Origin: Rhodococcus oryzae
GTDB lineage: Bacteria; Actinomycetota; Actinomycetes; Mycobacteriales; Mycobacteriaceae
Assembly: GCF_005049235.1 (NCBI RefSeq)
Contig: NZ_SUMD01000002.1
Coordinates: 62,001-126,000, forward strand
Length of the DNA stretch: 64,000 nt
Direction of reading: 5' to 3'
The notes below the pieces were generated by a model that saw only the letters and a program-made list of their open reading frames with translations, did not search any database and had not been told where the DNA came from. Every line of letters starts with the position of its first letter. Positions within the stretch are counted from its first letter, which is position 1. A program made the translations under genes and the position numbers. Below are positions 57,337 through 64,000 of the stretch, piece after piece.

Positions 57337-57777
57337 TCAGGTCCCGATACCGGCTCGCGGCGTCGCCTGCACCGAGGCGCCGACGCGATCGACCAGGAGC
57401 GCCATCTCGTAACCGACCTGGCCGATGTCGCAACCCGACGACGTCAGCGTGGCGAGGTGCGAGCCGTCGCCGACGCTCATCAGCAGCAGGTACCCGTGCT
57501 GCATCTCGACGACGGACTGGAGGACGCCGCCGCCCTCGAACAGCCGGGAGACCCCGGCCGACAGGCTCGCCAGCCCCGACGTGACCGCCGCAAGCTGCTC
57601 GGCGCGGTCCAGCGGCAGGTGCGCACTTCCGGCCATGAGCAGGCCGTCCGCCGACACCAGCACGGCGTGCGAGACGCCCGGCACCTCACGCGCGAAGTTC
57701 GAAACCAACCAATCGAGCGAGTAGCCGCCCGCGGATCCCTGATCCATGTTGAGCGCGGATCCCTGATCCATGTTCAT
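57337..57777 (-). CDS. Roadblock/LC7 protein (CvnB-like)
   Basis: A 146-residue Roadblock/LC7-domain protein ('[20 protein letters not shown]', '[12 protein letters not shown]', '[17 protein letters not shown]'). Such proteins are partners, sometimes regulators, of MglA-type GTPases. The N-terminus is odd: MDQGSA occurs twice because 21 bases are directly repeated (57730-57750 and 57754-57774), giving two possible in-frame ATG starts. Follows the sensor gene by eight bases. Confidence 0.92.
   Translation of the reverse strand: MNMDQGSALNMDQGSAGGYSLDWLVSNFAREVPGVSHAVLVSADGLLMAGSAHLPLDRAEQLAAVTSGLASLSAGVSRLFEGGGVLQSVVEMQHGYLLLMSVGDGSHLATLTSSGCDIGQVGYEMALLVDRVGASVQATPRAGIGT
57730..57774. repeat. 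21-base direct repeat at the start of the Roadblock gene
   Basis: CGCGGATCCCTGATCCATGTT occurs at 57730-57750 and again at 57754-57774, separated by three bases. Each copy carries an in-frame ATG. Confidence 0.85.
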
Positions 57778-57785
57778 CTGTCTCC

Positions 57786-60677
57786 TTAGATGCTGTTGCG
57801 TTCGGCATGGCTGGCGGCACGACCGTCGCGGATGCCCTTTTGGTGGCGGCTGAGCTTCTCGCGGATGGCGTCCGGGTCGCGCAGCTTGGCAGTGATCTTG
57901 TCAGCCCCGTTGACTCCACCCGGAACCAACTGGTGTCCCGGCTGCCGCTGTGGGAGTCCGGACTCGGTGTGAGCCTCCACACGAGGGGCGCTGGCGCGCT
58001 GTGCGGCGTTCCAGCCCTCGTCCGCGGCCGAGGTCCAGTTCTTGCTGCCCTCCCCCGGCGTCGGCGTCGCCAACCAGTCCGAGACGATGCCGGTCTCGAC
58101 CATGCCGCTGAAGATCGGCGTGGTCTCCTGCGGGTGCAGGATCGGGCGCAGCGGCTCGACATTCGCGCGCGGCTGGAAGAACGACGCGGTCTTCTGCGGG
58201 TTGACGCGGTAGCGGTGCTGAGTGGTGCCCGCGGGCTCCATCCCCTCCGCCCTCGCGGCCGGTTCGGCGGGCGCAAATTCGACGTCCGGGGTGGGCACAG
58301 GAGCCGGAGCCGGAGCGCTCACCTCCGGATTGAGCTGGGGCAGACCGGTTGTCGCACCGGGAGTGCGCTGCGGCAGACCGCTCGCACCGGGGGTCCGTTG
58401 CGGGAGACCGGCGGTCGGGGCCAGCGGACTCGGCTGCGGCGACGGGCTCGGTGCGGACGGGCTCGGTGCGGACGGGCTGCCCTGAGGCAGACCCTCCTGT
58501 GCGGCCGAAGCGCGCTGCGCCAGAACACCCAGCATCGCCGGAGTCCGCCGCGGCAGCCCGTTGGGCTCGGCCGGGGCGCGCTGCGGCAGCCCGTTGGGCT
58601 CGGCCGGAGTGCGCTGCGGCAGGCCATTGGGCTCGGCCGGAGTGCGCTGCGGCAGCCCGTTCGGCTCGGCCGGAGTGCGCTGCGGCAGCCCGATCGGACC
58701 AGTGGTCAGCGGTCCCGGACCCACGGTGACGGTGACCGGGACGGCAGGTTCCGCAACGGCGGGCTGTTCCCCGGTGACGGGGTAACCGTCGGAATCGACC
58801 GCTCCCTGTGGACCCGTCATCCCCATCGACATCGGCGAGACGAGTGCGCTGTGCGGGACGTGCACACTGACCGTCACGCCCTGGTTGCGGACGGTGTCGA
58901 AGGTCGGTCGCATCCGCACCGTCAGGCCGTGGTGGTCCGCGAGCCGGCTGGCCACGAACAGACCCATGTGGCGGGCCGTCTCGGGGCTCACCTCGCCACC
59001 CGAGGCGAGGCGGTCGTTGATCACCGCCATCTCCGCCGCGGGGATACCGATTCCGCGGTCCGTGATCTCGAGCAGGAGCCCGCCGTCGACGGCACGCGCG
59101 AAGTTGAAGGTCACCTTGCTGTCCGGCGGGGACGCCCGCAGCGAGTTGTCCAGCAGCTCGGCGAGCAGGTGCACGACGTCGATGGCGACGGCGCCGCTGA
59201 TCGCGCCCTGCGGCGTGGCCTTGACCTCGACCCGCTGGTAGTCCTCGACCTCGGACATCGCGGCGCGCACGACGTCACCGACCTGAACCGGGGCGGAATG
59301 GCCGCGTCGGGTCCTGGTGCCCGAGAGGATCAGCAGGTTCTCGCCGTTCCTGCGCATGCGGGCGGCGAGGTGGTCGAGCCGGAACAGGCTCTCCAACCGC
59401 TTGGGGTCCTTCTCCTCGAACTCCAGGTTCTCGATCAGACCGAGCTGCTGGTCGACGAGCGACTTGCTGCGCCGGGCGAGGGTCTCGAACATGTCGCCGA
59501 TCTGCAGGCGCAGGTGTGCCTGCTCGCCTGCGAGCTTGAGCGCCTGACCGTGCATGTCGTCGACGGCGCGAGCGAGCTGTCCGATCTCCTCGTTGGTGTG
59601 CACCGGAATCGGTTCGAATTCGGTCACCGCCGTGACGTCGCCGACCTTGATCTGCTCGATCGCCTTCGGAAGGTCCTCGTTCGCCACCTGGAGCGCCCCG
59701 CGCCGGAGTCGGCGGATCGGGCGGATCAGCGATCGGGCCACCAACAGGCCGAGCACGATCGTCGCGAGCAGCGTTGCGAGCACCACGGCGGCGTCGCGCA
59801 TCGCCGCGGAACGGGTCTCGTTCGCCTTCGCGGCGACCTTGTTGGTGATCGAGCTCGTCGAGTTCTTGATCAGGTTGGTGTAGATCTGCTGGCTGGCGAT
59901 CATCGAATCGCGCAGCTCGAACAGGGGCGGCTGACCGGCGGGCGCGGCGGACACCATGTCGGTGCGGTCCTTGACCGCCTGACGCAGCGTGGTCAGGGTC
60001 GGGTCGTCCTCTGGAAAGTAGCGGGCCAGGACGTCGATGAGGGCCAACTCGGAACCGTTGGCCGAGATCAGCGCGGTATTGGGGGCCTTCGGGTTCTCGA
60101 CGAGCGCGAGGATCGCCATCGTCTGTCCGAAGAGGCGGCGCTGCGCGGCCCAGGCGTCGACGAGCCGGTTCCCCTCTTTGAGGATCGTGTCGTCACCGAT
60201 GGGGGAGATGACATCCGAGACGGTCTTGGCAGCGTCGTCCTGGATCGCGACGGTGCGGGCCGCGACCTCCTCGACGCCCATGTTCGCGATCTGCCCACGG
60301 AGCGCCTCGGTCTCGGCGATCAACCGTTCCACGTTGGCCACCACGGCGGGGTCCAGGTCGGGGTTCGCCGCCGTCTCGCGCATCGCGGCCATCATCTCGG
60401 TGACCTGTTCGGCGTCGGACGGGGATCCCGTGCGCGAAATGGCACCGCCGACGTACAGACCGAATGCGGTGTCCATGGCCAGCAGCGGCGCGACGATGGA
60501 GGTCTGGTCAGCCGCCTCGCTGAAGTGGTCGGCGGCGCTGAGCTCTTCCTGTACTCGGAGGGCACCGAGCACCATGGCGACGGTGACCGGGATCGCGACC
60601 ACCGCGGTGACCTTCCAACGCAGGCGCCATCCATCGAGGTTCCACAGCCTGTTCGGCGGCGGTGTCTCAGTGTTCAT
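57786..60677 (-). CDS. Conservon-type membrane sensor with histidine-kinase-like ATPase domain (CvnA-like)
   Basis: A 963-residue protein. Helix 1 ('[18 protein letters not shown]') and helix 2 ('[20 protein letters not shown]') enclose a ~250-residue external nitrate/nitrite-sensor-like domain. HAMP follows ('[20 protein letters not shown]'), then a coiled linker and a HATPase_c domain: N box '[14 protein letters not shown]', G1 '[13 protein letters not shown]', G2 '[14 protein letters not shown]'. It lacks a clear H-box histidine. The C-terminal ~330 residues are disordered, with [11 protein letters not shown] repeats. First gene of the operon. The interval 60678-60990 holds its promoter and the gyrB terminator. 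Confidence 0.92.
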   Translation of the reverse strand: MNTETPPPNRLWNLDGWRLRWKVTAVVAIPVTVAMVLGALRVQEELSAADHFSEAADQTSIVAPLLAMDTAFGLYVGGAISRTGSPSDAEQVTEMMAAMRETAANPDLDPAVVANVERLIAETEALRGQIANMGVEEVAARTVAIQDDAAKTVSDVISPIGDDTILKEGNRLVDAWAAQRRLFGQTMAILALVENPKAPNTALISANGSELALIDVLARYFPEDDPTLTTLRQAVKDRTDMVSAAPAGQPPLFELRDSMIASQQIYTNLIKNSTSSITNKVAAKANETRSAAMRDAAVVLATLLATIVLGLLVARSLIRPIRRLRRGALQVANEDLPKAIEQIKVGDVTAVTEFEPIPVHTNEEIGQLARAVDDMHGQALKLAGEQAHLRLQIGDMFETLARRSKSLVDQQLGLIENLEFEEKDPKRLESLFRLDHLAARMRRNGENLLILSGTRTRRGHSAPVQVGDVVRAAMSEVEDYQRVEVKATPQGAISGAVAIDVVHLLAELLDNSLRASPPDSKVTFNFARAVDGGLLLEITDRGIGIPAAEMAVINDRLASGGEVSPETARHMGLFVASRLADHHGLTVRMRPTFDTVRNQGVTVSVHVPHSALVSPMSMGMTGPQGAVDSDGYPVTGEQPAVAEPAVPVTVTVGPGPLTTGPIGLPQRTPAEPNGLPQRTPAEPNGLPQRTPAEPNGLPQRAPAEPNGLPRRTPAMLGVLAQRASAAQEGLPQGSPSAPSPSAPSPSPQPSPLAPTAGLPQRTPGASGLPQRTPGATTGLPQLNPEVSAPAPAPVPTPDVEFAPAEPAARAEGMEPAGTTQHRYRVNPQKTASFFQPRANVEPLRPILHPQETTPIFSGMVETGIVSDWLATPTPGEGSKNWTSAADEGWNAAQRASAPRVEAHTESGLPQRQPGHQLVPGGVNGADKITAKLRDPDAIREKLSRHQKGIRDGRAASHAERNSI
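58550..58692. repeat. 33-base tandem repeats in the sensor gene's 3' part
   Basis: Four or five 33-base units, each coding for one (N)[10 protein letters not shown]-type repeat; the DNA copies differ at only a few bases. Confidence 0.75.
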
Positions 60678-60934
60678 GTTGCAAACTCACTTTCCTCCCA
60701 GGTCCGGCACGACGGCCTGCATTCGTGCCGTACGCCCGATCGCGGAAAGCGAGTTCGCCGGGGTACGAGTCGAGACAGACGCCTAGGCGGTACAGAAGTG
60801 TAGATGCCCAAGCGTTACACGTCGACATTTGAATGTTCCCAAGAAGTTATCGTTTCGTTATACAGGTAGTTGAAGCCGAGAAAATTGCGGCGCAACCGGC
60901 ATCACTGACACCACTGGCACCACAACCAAATCAG

Positions 60935-60978
60935 CCGGGTCATGCGTTGTGACTCACATCACTATGCATGACCCGGCC
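60935..60978 (-). terminator. Hairpin after gyrB
   Basis: GCCGGGTCATGC (60935-60946) pairs with GCATGACCCGGC (60967-60978), a perfect 12-base stem 13 bases past the gyrB stop. Confidence 0.7.
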
Positions 60979-60990
60979 GATGGGATGAAA

Positions 60991-64000
<3,010 letters not shown>

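Overview
The window is chromosomal DNA from a high-GC, mycolic-acid-type actinobacterium (order Mycobacteriales). The right half carries the gene block that lies beside the origin in Mycobacterium, read from the opposite strand: fhaA, fhaB, pstP, rodA, pbpA, pknA, pknB, then trpG/pabA, a DUF881 gene, crgA, an Rv0010c-type PH-domain gene, ppiA, a cwsA-like gene, tRNA-Ala, DLW-39, tRNA-Ile, a DUF3566 gene, gyrA and gyrB. A genus such as Tsukamurella would fit (inference only; no 16S rRNA or marker search was possible). oriC with dnaA, dnaN and recF would be expected beyond the right edge.

Layout. 1-1,930: a TetR repressor divergent from a flavin monooxygenase, with a clear operator between them. 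About 2,030-31,970: a roughly 30 kb genomic island inserted at the 3' end of tRNA-Leu(CAG). It is bounded by two copies of an ~80 bp repeat that includes the tRNA terminator. The island holds, left to right: a transposase/tyrosine-recombinase/ribbon-helix-helix cluster; a DnaJ-like zinc-finger protein of unknown function; a four-gene operon with two dynamin-like GTPase genes (three GTPase domains), a membrane-anchored possible nuclease and a lipoprotein; a decayed zone of gene fragments; a SeqA-like/RAMA-like small protein; a membrane pentapeptide-repeat protein; a truncated second copy of the zinc-finger gene; a DUF4238 protein; an unknown winged-helix/coiled-coil protein; a CBASS module (HNH-SAVED Cap5 plus CD-NTase) behind a truncated DUF3644 gene; and a type I restriction-modification operon (hsdM-hsdS-hsdR) beside the tRNA. 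This is a defence island.

Across the decayed part of the island lie six copies or half-copies of a short palindromic element with ends reading GGGACTGCCCC. Several sit exactly where a gene is cut off (a UvrD-type helicase, the second zinc-finger copy, the DUF3644 gene). They look like the agents or scars of the rearrangements.

32,200-41,880: the cell-wall and Ser/Thr phosphosignalling operon (FhaA/FhaB, PstP, RodA, PbpA, PknA, PknB), with most genes overlapping by a few bases. 41,900-43,930: a TetR repressor and a cytochrome P450, divergent around a perfect palindrome. 43,950-53,590: housekeeping genes of the origin region plus a CPBP protease, a secreted lipase and a small secreted protein. 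53,590-63,000: gyrA and gyrB, separated by an inserted four-gene conservon-type operon (sensor ATPase, Roadblock, DUF742, small GTPase). 63,176-64,000: an alpha/beta hydrolase cut by the window edge. No rRNA and no CRISPR array was seen.
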